Notes: a model not told the origin generated them from the sequence alone. A stretch of 64,000 bases of DNA from Kovacikia minuta CCNUW1 (GCF_020091585.1 NZ_CP083582.1:6830536-6894535); one strand, 5' to 3'. Counted from the stretch's first letter, positions 34,395 through 45,275 are shown. Made by a program: numbers and translations.

Positions 34395-36695
34395 TTAAAA
34401 TCGGCGCAGATCCAATGTTAACGGATATTCCGGGTTTAACTTTAGGGGCAACAGGGGAATCTCTTTCGCTACCTCGTCTGCGGCAACATTCTGGGGGACG
34501 AACCGCTCTGTTCTGCGCAGCGCCGCTTCCTGAGGTGTGGCGGGAAGTTTGTCGTAGAAGCCGCCATCGGGACGGTTGACGTGGTAAGTACATCCTCCCA
34601 GCGATCGCCCCGTCCAGGTATCTGCCACGTCAAATTGGAGGGGGCTGTGGGGATTCACCGCAGGATGGAGATAGGCACCTAATTGTCTGGCTCGGAAGCG
34701 CACAGCCCCCACGTACTCCCCGGCAATTCCGGTTGACTTAAGCGGCATAGGGTAACCATTGCAGGTGACCTGGTAGCGGGAGGAACGACCATCCGGGTTG
34801 GGAGAGTTGCCAATTGCTCCCCGCAGCGTTACCTGAATCCGTTCCATTGAGGAATCCACATAGCGGGCAGTGCCGGAGCTTGTCGCTTCTTCGCCTAATA
34901 CATTCCAGGGTTCGATCGCGTGCCGCAGTTCTAACTGCAACGGTAAGCCACTATTCGTTTCCACGGTCATGCTGCCATAGGGGGGAAACCGAAAGTCAAA
35001 GAATGGCAGAAACCAATCGAACTCAAAGGTATAACCTGCCTGCTGCAAGTCAACCAGAACTGTCCTTAAGTCTGCGCCAATGTAATGGGGCAACAGGAAG
35101 CGATCGTGGAGACTGGTTCCCCAACGAATCAGACTGTGCGTATATGGTTTTTCCCAAAACCAGGCAACCAGTGCCCGGATCAGCAGCAGTTGGAGCAACC
35201 GCATCTGCTCGTGGGGCGGCATCGCAACCGCCCGAAATTCCAGTAGCCCCAGTTGGGTGCGGGGATTTTCTATAGGAAATAACTTGTCAATGCAAAACTC
35301 GGCTCGATGGGTGTTGCCCGTAACATCAATCAGCAGGTTCCGCAACAGGCGATCGACCAGGGCGGGGGGCACCTCCTGACCCGGTTGCAACACCTGGAAG
35401 GCAATTTCTAACTCATACAGGCTTTCGTGGCGGGCTTCATCTACGCGGGGCGACTGGCTGGTGGGACCAACAAATAAGTCGGCAAATAGATAGGAAAGAC
35501 CCGGATGGTTTTGCCAGTAGGTAATGATGCTGCGCAACAAATCTGGGCGACGGAGGAGCGGACTTGCCTCCGTTGTTTTGCCACCCAACGTGACATGGGC
35601 ACCCCCACCTGTGCTGATACAGCGACCATCCAGCATAAATTTCTGCGTACAAAGACGACACTGGCGTGCCGCTTCATAAAGCATTGAGTTGATTGCAACC
35701 AACTCCTCCCAATTCTCCGCAGGGTGAATGTTTGCCTCAATGACACCTGGGTCAGGCGTAATCTGAAATCCGATAATGCCCCCATTTGCTGGAGGCGTGT
35801 AACCCTCAATCACAACTGGAATCTGGGTTGTTGCAACCGTGTCTTCGATCGCACCCACCAAATCCACAAAGCTTCTGGCGGAGGTGAGTGGAGGCAGAAA
35901 AACATGCACCGTTCCTCGACGGGCTGCCACACTGAGCGCCACCCGAATTGAGTTGAGGGGTGATTCCAGCGGTTCGGCAGCAGGGGTTGTGGGGTTAGCA
36001 GCCAGCGGCAATGTAGCTTCTGATTCCAGTGCATCTGTCTCAGCGATCGTCCCCAGGGGCAACCGATAGCCGATCGGTGAATCTCCCGCAATCAGACAGA
36101 GCGCTGGAACACCGCCCCCATCCTCATCGGTGTGTGCGGAAAAAGCCCATCGACAAGTACTCCAGTGCAGTTTGCCATGCCTGACCACAGGCAGCAGTGG
36201 TAAGGTGTACCCGGCAAGCATGCCTGTACCCGGTTCGTGTGCAGCCAGAATGCCCCCTGGGCTGACACCTAACTGCTTGACCAGATTCCGCATAAAAATC
36301 TCTGCTTCCGCCTGGGTATGCCCGTAATCCTGTCCATCCTCTGCCCTGTAATCAGGATTGCGCCAGAGTGGAACGCCATCCTGCCGCCAGAAGCACCCCA
36401 ACGCCCAACGCGGCAAAACCTCACCGGGATACCATTTCCCCTGTCCGTAATGGAGTAGCCCACACCCCCTGGCAAACTGAGATTCCAACTGCTTGAGCAA
36501 CTGCCCTGCCAGTTGACGTTTATCCGCTCCCAACGCCTGCACCTGCCACTGGGGCGATTCAATATCATCCTCCGAAATGAAGGTTGGCTCCCCTCCCATC
36601 ATCAAACCAACCCCTAAATCCTCTAGCCGAGCTTCAACAGCTTGGGCGATCGCATTAATTTGCTGCCATTGGTGCTCAGAATAGGGAGAGGACAT
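34395..36695 (-). CDS. DUF2126 domain protein (transglutaminase-associated)
   Basis: The 766-aa protein corresponds to the DUF2126 half of the large transglutaminase-like/DUF2126 proteins. Conserved blocks include GLMMGGEPTFISEDD, GLLHYGQGKWYPGEVLPRWA, TGGGAHVTLGG and GTARYVDSSMERIQV. The N-terminal transglutaminase domain found in many homologues is absent. The ATG at 36695 is chosen because the frame upstream passes through filler repeats and overlaps the zinc-ribbon gene. Family members cluster with ATP-grasp and alpha-E proteins thought to make or modify a peptide; none of those are nearby. The function is unknown. Confidence 0.8.
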   Translation of the reverse strand: MSSPYSEHQWQQINAIAQAVEARLEDLGVGLMMGGEPTFISEDDIESPQWQVQALGADKRQLAGQLLKQLESQFARGCGLLHYGQGKWYPGEVLPRWALGCFWRQDGVPLWRNPDYRAEDGQDYGHTQAEAEIFMRNLVKQLGVSPGGILAAHEPGTGMLAGYTLPLLPVVRHGKLHWSTCRWAFSAHTDEDGGGVPALCLIAGDSPIGYRLPLGTIAETDALESEATLPLAANPTTPAAEPLESPLNSIRVALSVAARRGTVHVFLPPLTSARSFVDLVGAIEDTVATTQIPVVIEGYTPPANGGIIGFQITPDPGVIEANIHPAENWEELVAINSMLYEAARQCRLCTQKFMLDGRCISTGGGAHVTLGGKTTEASPLLRRPDLLRSIITYWQNHPGLSYLFADLFVGPTSQSPRVDEARHESLYELEIAFQVLQPGQEVPPALVDRLLRNLLIDVTGNTHRAEFCIDKLFPIENPRTQLGLLEFRAVAMPPHEQMRLLQLLLIRALVAWFWEKPYTHSLIRWGTSLHDRFLLPHYIGADLRTVLVDLQQAGYTFEFDWFLPFFDFRFPPYGSMTVETNSGLPLQLELRHAIEPWNVLGEEATSSGTARYVDSSMERIQVTLRGAIGNSPNPDGRSSRYQVTCNGYPMPLKSTGIAGEYVGAVRFRARQLGAYLHPAVNPHSPLQFDVADTWTGRSLGGCTYHVNRPDGGFYDKLPATPQEAALRRTERFVPQNVAADEVAKEIPLLPLKLNPEYPLTLDLRRF

Positions 36696-36795
36696 AGGAA
36701 GGGATGAGGGATGAGGGACGAGTTTTGAGTTTTGAGTTGGGGTATGGGTAACGAGTAGTGAGCTAACTTCTTTCTCATCCCCCATCCCCCATCCC

Positions 36796-37369
36796 TCATC
36801 CTTCCAAACTGTGTCCACAACTGGAGCAAAAGCGATCGCCGGGTTTAAGCGCGTTCCCACATTGGCTGCAAAACCGTTTAGCCGCCGATGGGGAGGTTGA
36901 ACTGGTAGCCGATGTAGACGCTGAAGTTGAAGCACCCATGCGCATTTCCATATTGCCCATCCGCATTTGCATTGGATTCATGCCCATCTGCATGTCACCC
37001 ATTTGCATCGGTTTCATCGGCTCCATCGGTTTCATCGGTTCCATCGGTTTCATCGATGGCCCTGAATTGCTGTCTGTTGGTTGCAGTTGCATCTGCTGCA
37101 ACCTGTCAGTAGACATGCCACCCGTCACACCCATGCTACTCCCCTGAATCTGAATCAGGGTTTCGCCCTGGGCAGTGGTAATCTTCAACAGCGCGCCACC
37201 TGGTGTTCGAAATACCTCAGGTGGGGCTGTCCAGGTACCCGTCTGAAAACCACGAACTCGATTGCTGCTGTTGCCCCGCACTGCTGCTGGCAACGGTGAC
37301 CATTGTCTGCCCCCCCTTGTTGTCTACATAGACCCGCTGTCCCATTCCCAGTTCACAGATATAAGCCAT
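36796..37369 (-). pseudogene. Met-rich zinc-ribbon protein, frameshifted near the N-terminus
   Basis: The C-terminus is a double-CxxC zinc ribbon (FCSQCGNALKPGDRFCSSCGHSL). Before it is a Met-rich tract with MKPMEP, MGDMQMGMNPM and MEMRMG units. The conserved part GFQTGTWTAPPEVFRTPGG is in the same frame. The natural start seems to be ATG 37369 (MAYICELGMGQRVYVDNKGG), but this lies in another frame. A run of seven G at 37310-37316 and a second site near 37250 would each need one base fewer to give QTMVTVASSSAGQQQQSSS and then GFQTGTW. Two extra bases are inferred. The function is unknown; the Met tract and zinc ribbon hint at metal binding. Confidence 0.65.
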
Positions 37370-38001
37370 TGCAGCCTCACAGTACTGAAGGTTTTTTAGC
37401 AGGTGGTAGGTGGTAGGTGGTAGGTGATAGCTACAACCTAACGGATCATAGATTTAGATGACCTACCGATACTATTTAACTCTCGTCTCCCAATTAAGAA
37501 ACCTGGTTCTAGGTGGCGTCCTGCACTACTTTAAGTACCACTTTAGATACCACTATTGATTCATTGTCAGATGAAGTTCACTTCTGGAGCGAGGTTCTTA
37601 ACAATTGTGTTATCTGAGCAGGAGGCAAAACGAGAACCTGACTCCTGGCTCCCCTGCCACTTACCACCTACCACCTACCACCTACCACCTACCACCTATT
37701 CTTAGAGCCGCGATCGCCACACCTTATCCATAAATTCCCCGTGAATTTACTGGTAAGACTTCCTAAAGTAGCTTCTCATCAGAGGATTACTGTATAAAGC
37801 TGGAAAACACAGGTGCAATTTCTATCCGTGCTTTTACAGGGACAAATTCCTGGCAGTGATAGCAGGTGTCAGGTATCAAGTGTCAGGTGTTAGGGAATCA
37901 AGCATCATTCATCAAGGATTTTATCTCCACACTCTACACCCCACACCCCACACCCTGTATCCAATTCTTACCCCCTTAAATCTCAAGTTGGAGTTGCGAT
38001 T
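37370..38001. repeat. Intergenic region closed by complementary heptamer arrays
   Basis: The 632-bp gap starts with a GGTAGGT array (37401-37430) and carries the complementary ACCTACC array at about 37661-37699. The two could pair across 230 bp. Between them are isolated filler units (CAGGAGGCA, CTGACTCCTGGCTCC). From 37861 to 37975 more fillers occur (CAGGTGTCAGGT, CCCCACA). GGAG at 37990 is the ribosome binding site for the following gene. No hidden gene was found. Confidence 0.75.
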
Positions 38002-40695
38002 GTGGAAACGAAACAATCTTTTTTTTTGGCAAATCATGGATCTTGGGCGAGTTCTCTCGCAGCATCTAATGCAGTACTCAATGCTTCTCCCGATCGCCCA
38101 TTGTCCTTCCCAGACGTATCCTCGCAGTCTTCCCAACATGCCAGTAGCGGCACAAACCTGGTTTTTATTGATTCAAGAGTCAACGGCTACCAAAACCTGC
38201 TAGATGGGTTGACACCGGGGACCGAGGCATATGTGCTGAGTTCAACCCAGGATGCGATCGCTCAAATTACTCAAATTCTGTTGAACCACACTGGAGTTTC
38301 CAGTCTGCACATTATTTCCCACGGACAATCGGCAGGCTTGCAAATCGGAGCGAACGGGCTGAATGAAACCAACCTGAGCCACTATGCGAGCGAGTTGCAG
38401 TCCTGGAAACAGGCGTTGGCTCCCGAAGCAGATATTCTGCTCTATGGCTGTGATGTAGCACAAACGGATGCGGGCAAAAGCTTTGTCCATCAACTAGCGC
38501 AGCTAACCGGGGGAGATGTGGCAGCATCCGATGACCTGACCGGAAGTTCCCCCCTGGGAGGTGACTGGAATTTAGAGTTCAACGTGGGTGAAATCACCAC
38601 TTCCCTGGCGTTGCAAGCAAATATCCTGCAAAATTATGCGGCTGTTTTGCAAACGGCACCTGTTCTGGATACCGCCGGTTCTCCGTTTCTGGATGCCATC
38701 TCCCAGGGAGCAACAAATCCAACTGGAACCACCATTGCAACTCTGCTCTCCAGGTTAGGTGGAACGGGAATTACAGATGTGGATCGAGATCCCAGGGCGA
38801 TCGCCGTGACCAGTGTAAATAACACAAATGGCACCTGGCAATACTCGACTAACGGCGGCACAAGCTGGACCAATTTTGGTGCCGTGTCCAACACCTCGGC
38901 AACCGTTCTGGGCGCAACCTCACTTTACTCTGGTAGTTTGGGCACTACGCCGGATACCCAGAACTGGCTCAGCTTCACCAGCCAGGATCTGATTCCTCCC
39001 ACAAACAGCGCGACTCAAACCGTCAGCAATGGTGGCACTACCCTCAACTCCACCATTGGTGGCGACAACGGAATCTATACGGGCTACAGCAACTACAACA
39101 CTTCAGGAACATTACAGAATACTGCTTTTCCGGTGCTTAACCGCGCCGCTGGTTATAGCATTACCTTTAAGTTGCAAGTGCTTTCAGAATCTCGTACTAA
39201 TCAAAGTCGCGCAGGCTTCAGCATCATTACCATCAGCAGCGATGGTACACGAGGCATTGAACTGGGCTTCCAGCAACTTTCTGGTACGACCGGAAACATT
39301 TTTGCTCAAGGAGATGGCAATACACCCAATCCGGGTGGGCAAGCAAATGGTTTATTCCTGGCAGCCGAGAATGTTTCGTTTAACACGAATCAGGACACCA
39401 CCTATACCCTGTCCGTTCTGGGCAATAATTACCAACTGTTTGCTAATGGGGCTCAGATCCTGACCGGACCCCTACGGGACTACACTGGCTTTAATAGCCC
39501 GGTTCCGATCGACCCCTACGAATTACCTAGCTTCTTGTTCCTGGGTGACAACACAACTTCCGCCCAAGCCAACGTTAAGTTGAGCCAGGTGGTCGTACAA
39601 ACCGACACCCGCATTCGATTTGTTCCCAACCCTGGCTTTGTCGGCACCGCCAATCTCTCGTTTCGTGCCTGGGACACCACCAATGGTTCAGCCAATGGTG
39701 CAACTGGAGTCAATGCTTCCGTCACTGGCAACACGACTGCTTTCAGTGCTGCTACTGAAACCGCGATCGTTAACGTCATCACTAATAATCCTGGTTCCGC
39801 TGGTCAAAAAACCCTTTACTGGCGCAACAATACCTCCGGGGGCAACAGTATTTGGCAGCTCAATGGCACTTCCTACCAGGGGTCCTTTTCCCTGCCTACC
39901 CTCAACAATGCAAACTGGACGATCGCCGGTATCGCCGACTTCACTGGTGAGGGTGAAGCAGATATTGTCTGGCAGAATCGGGCTACAGGACAAACGGCAA
40001 TCTGGCAATTACTGGATGGCATCACCTACAGCAGATCCTTCGCACTGCCGACCCTGAGCAACACCAATTGGGCGATCGCAGGAGTGGCTGACTTCGACGG
40101 TGATACCAGAACAGACCTGCTCTGGCGCAACAATGCCACCGGACAAAACGTCATCTGGAAGTTAAATGGCACGACCTATAGCACTGCCTACGCCCTGCCC
40201 ACCCTCAGCAATTTGAGCTGGACGATCGTTGGGGTAGCTGACTTCGACGGTGATACCAGAACAGACCTGCTCTGGCGCAACAATGCCACCGGACAAAACG
40301 TCATCTGGAAGTTAAATGGCACGACCTATAGCACTGCCTACGCCCTACCCACCCTCAGCAATTTGAGCTGGACGATCGCAGGAGTGGCTGACCTTGACGG
40401 GGATGGACAGAAGAATGAAGTCCTCTGGCGCAATACTGCCACTGGGCAAAACGTGATTTGGAAACTGAATGGCACCAGTTACAGCACAGCCTTCACATTG
40501 CCCCCGCTCACCAACGCAAATTGGTCGATCGCAGCAATTACAGACTTTGATGGCGACACCCAGGCCGATCTGCTCTGGCGCAACCGTGCCACCGGGCAAG
40601 CTGTTATCTGGCAACTGGATGGCAGTGCTGTAAGCGGTGCCTTCTCCCTACCGATGGTCGCAGGGTCTAGCTGGAACGTCTACGTTTCAGCGTAG
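38002..40695 (+). CDS. DUF4347 / FG-GAP repeat exoprotein
   Basis: The 897-aa protein starts at GTG 38002 with GGAG 9 bases upstream. Residues about 50-215 are DUF4347 (LVFIDSRVNGYQNLLDGL; SLHIISHGQSAGLQIG; DILLYGCDVA), found at the N-terminus of large cyanobacterial surface proteins. The middle (about 330-530) is a beta-rich lectin-like region. The C-terminus (about 598-895) has six FG-GAP/VCBS-type repeats (ADFDGDTRTDLLWRN). Two of these repeats come from an almost perfect 150-bp DNA duplication. No classical signal peptide is obvious. A role at the cell surface in adhesion or calcium binding is inferred. Confidence 0.88.
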   Translation: METKQSFFLANHGSWASSLAASNAVLNASPDRPLSFPDVSSQSSQHASSGTNLVFIDSRVNGYQNLLDGLTPGTEAYVLSSTQDAIAQITQILLNHTGVSSLHIISHGQSAGLQIGANGLNETNLSHYASELQSWKQALAPEADILLYGCDVAQTDAGKSFVHQLAQLTGGDVAASDDLTGSSPLGGDWNLEFNVGEITTSLALQANILQNYAAVLQTAPVLDTAGSPFLDAISQGATNPTGTTIATLLSRLGGTGITDVDRDPRAIAVTSVNNTNGTWQYSTNGGTSWTNFGAVSNTSATVLGATSLYSGSLGTTPDTQNWLSFTSQDLIPPTNSATQTVSNGGTTLNSTIGGDNGIYTGYSNYNTSGTLQNTAFPVLNRAAGYSITFKLQVLSESRTNQSRAGFSIITISSDGTRGIELGFQQLSGTTGNIFAQGDGNTPNPGGQANGLFLAAENVSFNTNQDTTYTLSVLGNNYQLFANGAQILTGPLRDYTGFNSPVPIDPYELPSFLFLGDNTTSAQANVKLSQVVVQTDTRIRFVPNPGFVGTANLSFRAWDTTNGSANGATGVNASVTGNTTAFSAATETAIVNVITNNPGSAGQKTLYWRNNTSGGNSIWQLNGTSYQGSFSLPTLNNANWTIAGIADFTGEGEADIVWQNRATGQTAIWQLLDGITYSRSFALPTLSNTNWAIAGVADFDGDTRTDLLWRNNATGQNVIWKLNGTTYSTAYALPTLSNLSWTIVGVADFDGDTRTDLLWRNNATGQNVIWKLNGTTYSTAYALPTLSNLSWTIAGVADLDGDGQKNEVLWRNTATGQNVIWKLNGTSYSTAFTLPPLTNANWSIAAITDFDGDTQADLLWRNRATGQAVIWQLDGSAVSGAFSLPMVAGSSWNVYVSA
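40091..40380 (+). repeat. Tandem 150-bp duplication inside the FG-GAP region
   Basis: Positions 40091-40230 and 40241-40380 are the same except for one or two bases (for example GCCCTGCCC versus GCCCTACCC). The unit is 150 bp, exactly one 50-residue FG-GAP repeat, so the frame is kept. The other repeats of the protein are diverged, which marks this as a recent duplication. Confidence 0.92.
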
Positions 40696-40843
40696 AGAGA
40701 GGGGAGAGGGGAGACACGGAGTTTCACCCCCCCCATTTCCCACCCCTTACTCCTCTCACTTAAATGCGTAATTATTTGTAACCATTCGGTGATAAGCTGA
40801 TCAATGGCAATCTTGAAATCACCATAGCTGAATCACAGAATAG

Positions 40844-42310
<1,467 letters not shown>

Positions 42311-42419
42311 GTGGTAGGGGTTAGGTGATAGGGGTCAGGCAGAAATTAAAGTTCTTGATCCCTAGCTCCTAGCTCCTAGCTCCTACTCCCCTACCCCCTA
42401 CCACCTATCACCTATCCTC
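42311..42419. repeat. Heptamer arrays between atpD and atpC
   Basis: The gap opens with GGTGGTAGGGG/TAGGTGA units and ends with TAGCTCC heptamers, then CCCTACC/CACCTATC units complementary to the opening. The transcript could fold into a hairpin between the two coding regions and affect the beta:epsilon ratio; this is inference. Confidence 0.8.
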
Positions 42420-42830
42420 ATGGCACTCACTGTTCGTGTAATTGCACCCGACAAAACTGTTTGGGACTCCGATGCGGAGGAAGTCATCCTGCCTAGCACA
42501 ACCGGACAACTCGGTATTCTCACAGGGCACGCACCCTTGCTGACCGCCTTAGATACCGGGGTGATGCGGGTTCGTGCTGATAAAAATTGGGTTCCGATCG
42601 CGCTATTTGGTGGCTTCGCAGAAGTCGAAAACAACGAAGTCACCATTCTGGTGAATGCTGCGGAACGGGGCGATTCCATTAATAAGGAAGATGCCCGCGC
42701 TGCTTTCGCTGAAGCCGAAACCAAGTATAACCAGTCGCAACAAAATGACGATCGGCAAATCAGAATCCAAGCGACTCAAGCATACAAACGTGCCCGTGCC
42801 CGCTTTCAAGCCGCAGGCGGCATGCTCTAA
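42420..42830 (+). CDS. atpC: F-type ATP synthase subunit epsilon
   Basis: Central-stalk and regulatory subunit of F1 (atpE in cyanobacterial usage). The 136-aa product has the N-terminal beta-sandwich ([38 protein letters not shown]) and the C-terminal helical hairpin that inhibits ATP hydrolysis. Length is normal. It is in the conserved beta-epsilon order. A strong hairpin terminator follows 56 bp later. Confidence 0.97.
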   Translation: MALTVRVIAPDKTVWDSDAEEVILPSTTGQLGILTGHAPLLTALDTGVMRVRADKNWVPIALFGGFAEVENNEVTILVNAAERGDSINKEDARAAFAEAETKYNQSQQNDDRQIRIQATQAYKRARARFQAAGGML

Positions 42831-42886
42831 TCCAGCATTTCAAATCCTTCAGCCATAAAAATTGGTATAAGTCTCTATTTAGTCGC

Positions 42887-42930
42887 AGCGATCGCCCCCT
42901 TTTCCACCGGGCGATCGCTTTTCCGTTTTG
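42887..42930 (+). terminator. Terminator after atpC
   Basis: A perfect 11-bp stem AGCGATCGCCC/GGGCGATCGCT with an 11-base loop is followed by a T-rich tail (TTTCCGTTTT). The stem is built from HIP1 sequence. A close copy of this hairpin lies at 43493-43532 on the other side of the toxin-antitoxin pair. Confidence 0.75.
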
Positions 42931-42947
42931 GGAAGGGTGATCGCCCC

Positions 42948-43242
42948 TCACTCATCCTCAGACTGCATCATTTGCTGGGAGCCATGTAGGACTGCCAGGA
43001 TATCAATTTGATCGGGTTTGATGTAATAGATAATGCGATAAGAGCCTTCAATCACTTCACGAATCTGTTTAGTTTCAAACTCTGATACGACTCGACCTGA
43101 TAACGGAAAATTAGCAATTTGTTGAGATCTGCGAGTCAGACGATCAATCGTTCTGGTAGCATACTGAGGCGAATTTTGAGCAATGTTAGGTGTAGATCGC
43201 AGACAGATTCCTAACAGCTGTATCCGTCCAGAAAACCTTCAT
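42948..43242 (-). pseudogene. ParE/RelE-type toxin, frameshifted
   Basis: The minus strand encodes MKVFWTDTAVRNLSAIYT, then a TAA at 43186-43188. One base fewer there continues as YIAQNSPQYATRTIDRL and ends IIYYIKPDQIDILAVLHGSQ, the ParE fold. The restored protein is about 97 residues. ParE toxins poison gyrase and RelE relatives cleave mRNA; this sequence looks more ParE-like. Its ATG overlaps the antitoxin stop (ATGA), a typical toxin-antitoxin arrangement. The break may be a sequence error or may mark a dead toxin. Confidence 0.8.
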
Positions 43243-43427
43243 TGGGGCAATCCAAATTGCTTCCGCACCTCTTCAACACTGATTAGATGCCCAGCCTCGC
43301 TATCAGCTAATCCTGCTTCAATGGCTTGCCTGACATAAATTTCATGCATGAGATCATCCCACGTAGAGTTTTCAGGCAACCTATCAATCAGTTGTTTTGC
43401 GGCTTCTTTAATGTTGGTCGGTTTCAT
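43239..43427 (-). CDS. Antitoxin of a ParE-type toxin-antitoxin pair
   Basis: The 62-aa protein begins MKPTNIKEAAKQLIDRLPEN at ATG 43427; the upstream extension of the frame is not conserved-looking. It is helical and acidic (WDDLMHEIYVRQAIEAGLAD; ISVEEVRKQFGLPQ), matching small antitoxins encoded before ParE-type toxins in cyanobacteria. It would neutralise the toxin by direct binding and probably autoregulate the operon. Its stop overlaps the toxin start by ATGA. Confidence 0.8.
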   Translation of the reverse strand: MKPTNIKEAAKQLIDRLPENSTWDDLMHEIYVRQAIEAGLADSEAGHLISVEEVRKQFGLPQ

Positions 43428-43492
43428 AAAATTTCTGATTAGTAACTTTATTTGTGATTGTAATACTTTTGTGCTGCATGTCCTGTAGACAA

Positions 43493-43532
43493 CCGCGATC
43501 GCCCCCTTTCCCATCGGGCGACCGCTTTCTCG
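43493..43532. repeat. Copy of the atpC terminator hairpin
   Basis: GCGATCGCCC, 11-base loop, GGGCGACCGC with one mismatch is nearly the same sequence and orientation as the hairpin at 42887-42930. The two copies flank the toxin-antitoxin pair as direct repeats about 600 bp apart. It lies in the region between the antitoxin start and dxr. Confidence 0.7.
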
Positions 43533-43620
43533 TAAAGCAACTGTTTTATTTCAAGAATTCTGAAGAATTTGATCCCGCTGAACCGTAAGATGGGGAAGGC
43601 GTGGCTATACCTGTGACATC

Positions 43621-44797
43621 GTGAAAGCAATCTCCCTTCTTGGCTCAACCGGATCGATTGGGACTCAAACACTGGATATTGTTGCCCAAAACCCTGAGCA
43701 GTTTCGAATTGTAGGGTTAGCAGCGGGTAGCAATGTGGAGATGCTATCCCAACAAATCCGCCAGTTTCATCCAGAGATCGTGGCGATTTGTGAGACAGGC
43801 AAACTGCCAGAATTGAAGCAGGCGATCGCCGATTTGTCTCCCCAGCCAACCCTACTGGCAGGAGAAGATGGGGTGATTGAAGTTGCCCGGTACAGCGCAG
43901 CGGATGTTGTTGTAACCGGAATTGTGGGCTGCGCGGGGTTGTTACCTACCATTGCAGCCATTGAAGCCGGAAAAGACATTGCCCTGGCAAACAAAGAAAC
44001 ATTGATTGCTGGGGGACCGGTTGTATTGCCCCTGGTGCAAAAGCATGGCATTAAACTGCTGCCTGCGGAGCTCAGAACATTCCGCCATTTTTCAGTGCCT
44101 CCAGGGTGTTCCCAGGGGCGGTTTGCGGCGGATTTTACTGACCGCTTCCGGGGGGGCATTTCGGGATCTTCCCGTGGAAAAACTAGCTCAAGTAACCGTT
44201 GCAGATGCCCTCAAGCATCCCAACTGGTCAATGGGGCGCAAGATTACGATCGACTCAGCGACCTTAATGAACAAGGGGCTGGAGGTGATTGAAGCTCACT
44301 TTTTGTTTGGGGCGGATTATGACCAGATTGACATCGTGATTCATCCCCAAAGCATTATCCATTCACTGATCGAACTGCAAGACACCTCAGTTCTGGCACA
44401 GTTGGGTTGGGCTGATATGCGCCTACCCTTGCTCTATGCTCTTTCCTTCCCAGAGCGCATCTATACCGATTGGGAACCCCTGGATCTGGTGAAAGCGGGC
44501 AGCCTTACCTTCCGAGAACCAGACCATCAGAAATATCCCTGCATGAATTTAGCCTATGCCGCAGGACGGGCAGGCGGTTGTATGCCAGCAGTTCTAAATG
44601 CGGCAAATGAGCAAGCAGTGGCACTGTTTTTAGAAGAAAAAATCCGATTTTTAGATATCCCCCGTTTAATTGAGCAAGCGTGCGATCGCTACCAGATCCA
44701 CAACCACTCAACCCCATCCCTGGAGGACATTATCGCTGCCGATCAATGGGCACGGCAGGAGGTGTTAACGGCAAGTTTGATAGGAGTTGGGGGATAG
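43621..44797 (+). pseudogene. dxr: 1-deoxy-D-xylulose 5-phosphate reductoisomerase, frameshifted
   Basis: Second enzyme of the MEP isoprenoid pathway, needed for carotenoids, phytol and quinones. GTG at 43621 starts [20 protein letters not shown], the NADPH motif. The frame breaks at about 44070: LLPAEL should read [17 protein letters not shown], which appears if one G is skipped. This is the metal-binding D-S-E motif. The second frame continues normally ([35 protein letters not shown]) to 44797, giving about 391 residues. The pathway is essential in cyanobacteria, so an extra base introduced by sequencing is the best explanation. Confidence 0.93.
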
Positions 44798-45005
44798 GGG
44801 GTAGGTAGTAGGGGGTAGGTAGTAGGGGATAGGTGTCAGGTTTTACTAAACTTAAAAGGAAGTTGCTGTAGGTTAATTACAGCAATAAGCTGTAGGGTAG
44901 TCACTGCGCCCGAATTTTTATAATGAAACTTTTTGACAACAGTAGGCAGTGTTCACTCTAAAGGAAATTCCTACCCCCTGTCACCTACCACCTACCACCT
45001 ATTTA
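44798..45005. repeat. Intergenic region bounded by complementary GGTAGGT / ACCTACC arrays
   Basis: Immediately after dxr a GGTAGTAGGGGGTAGGTAG array runs to about 44840. Immediately before the next start the complementary CTACCCCCTGTCACCTACC array spans 44971-45001. The 130 bp between has no gene. Confidence 0.75.
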
Positions 45006-45275
45006 ATGGAATCAATTAGCAATTTTGCCTCATCATTTGGCGATGGAAATGTGATTCTGTTGATTGCAGCGATCGCCGTTTGTTTTTTGATTTTCTCCTG
45101 GTTACTCAAAGTGTTTCGATTCACAATTGGCCCTGCGATTTCAATTGTGGTGATTATGTTACTCCTCAAGGTTGTGTTTGGAATTAGTCCAAACCAGTTA
45201 TGGTACGAGGTCAAAGAAATTCCCCAGATGGTTTGGCAAATTGTGCTTGAGGGGTACAGAGCCGTTGTGGGTTGA
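45006..45275 (+). CDS. Small two-helix membrane protein
   Basis: The 89-aa protein has two hydrophobic helices, about residues 17-36 (VILLIAAIAVCFLIFSWLL) and 42-60 (IGPAISIVVIMLLLKVVFG), and a C-terminal amphipathic segment WYEVKEIPQMVWQIVLEGY. The ATG at 45006 follows an ACCTACC repeat; the earlier start would translate filler. No family function is known to me. It converges on the glycosyltransferase gene. Confidence 0.7.
   Translation: MESISNFASSFGDGNVILLIAAIAVCFLIFSWLLKVFRFTIGPAISIVVIMLLLKVVFGISPNQLWYEVKEIPQMVWQIVLEGYRAVVG

Noticed and set aside
37397-37700. Regularly spaced repeats resembling a CRISPR array
   Set aside because: The units are 7-bp tandem repeats without unique spacers of constant length; no cas genes are present.
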